Shown here: one piece after another, positions 63,895-64,000 of the stretch
Numbering within the stretch: the first letter of the stretch is position 1
How the letters are laid out: every line of letters begins with the position of its first letter
Origin: Nephrocerus scutellatus
Lineage: Eukaryota; Arthropoda; Insecta; Diptera; Pipunculidae
DNA: 64,000 nt
Direction: 5' to 3'
NCBI GenBank assembly: GCA_947095585.1
Contig: OX352763.1
Location: 63,459,016 to 63,523,015, forward strand
Position numbers and translations under genes: made by a program
Notes under the pieces: generated by a model
What the model was told of the DNA's origin: nothing
What the model saw: the letters and a program-made list of their open reading frames with translations, nothing else
The model's database searches: none

Positions 63895-64000
63895 GATATC
63901 TTCCTATGTAAATTCTGGAATATGATCGTTATGGTCTGGAATTTCGGGAACAAATCAATTTCTCAAGTGATTCGCATGAAATTCGGAATGTAGGACTAAG

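Larger units (their letters stand above)
43782..64000 (+). repeat. 118-bp satellite array, right segment
   Basis: About 171 further monomers of the same satellite, running off the window edge. Monomers here are more uniform than on the left: the TGTGAC / ATTTCTTCC / TATGGAAATT form dominates, with frequent GAATATGGTCATTATGG and ACAAATCAATTT variants. Large near-identical tandem blocks occupy 44580-50760 and 60270-63894. Small length defects are listed separately. Confidence 0.97.

Noticed and set aside
1..64000. CENP-B box in the monomer (ATTCGCATGAAATTCGG)
   Set aside because: The left half TTCGNNNNA fits, but the required CGGG falls two bases too far and reads CGGA. At most a distant resemblance.
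1..64000. TGATCA and other short palindromes in the monomer as regulatory sites
   Set aside because: TGATCA is one of several interchangeable variants at that position (TGATCG, TGACCA, TGGTCA), so there is no sign of constraint.

Overview
This window is eukaryotic satellite DNA, most likely insect heterochromatin. About 55 kb of the 64 kb (86%) is one tandem satellite with a 118-bp monomer, all in the same orientation, roughly 465-470 copies. No single-copy host gene, rRNA or tRNA gene, or CRISPR array is visible. The organism call rests on the two transposons (a CR1-like LINE and a BEL/Pao LTR element), the AT-rich base composition and an insect-type downstream promoter motif in the LINE leader. 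The species cannot be named from this sequence.

Layout: (1) 1-27773, satellite. (2) 27774-32466, an apparently full-length CR1-like non-LTR retrotransposon on the minus strand with intact ORF1 and ORF2, flanked by the 6-bp duplication ATCATT. (3) 32467-39731, satellite. (4) 39732-43781, a BEL/Pao LTR retrotransposon on the minus strand with 417-bp LTRs differing at one noted base, a 5-bp duplication GGCAT, an 18-nt tRNA-Trp primer binding site and a polypurine tract. Its interior is deleted, so one long frame runs gag, protease and the start of reverse transcriptase straight into a membrane-anchored, Env-like C-terminus. (5) 43782-64000, satellite to the window edge.

The satellite is not a simple monomer ladder. 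It consists of several linked monomer variants arranged in nested tandem duplications of 5, 6, 20, 22 and about 30 monomers (590, 708, 2360, 2596 and 3484 bp), plus a 16-monomer block of 1844 bp. Truncated monomers make several block lengths non-multiples of 118 and act as phase markers. The LINE landed in one such marker, a 62-bp monomer, and three uninterrupted versions of that site lie elsewhere in the window. Neither transposon is duplicated with the satellite blocks, so both insertions look younger than the block amplification around them.

The observation most worth a second look is in the BEL leader. Between the primer binding site and gag are four hairpins with different but perfectly complementary stems, a shared 8-nt loop (TGTBGGCC on the plus strand, GGCCVACA in the element RNA) and a shared flank (ACGCC on the plus strand). 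This covariation pattern points to a selected RNA structure, possibly a packaging or dimerisation signal. It sits on a deletion derivative that keeps the cis elements and Gag-protease coding but has lost the polymerase core and, as far as can be seen, integrase.
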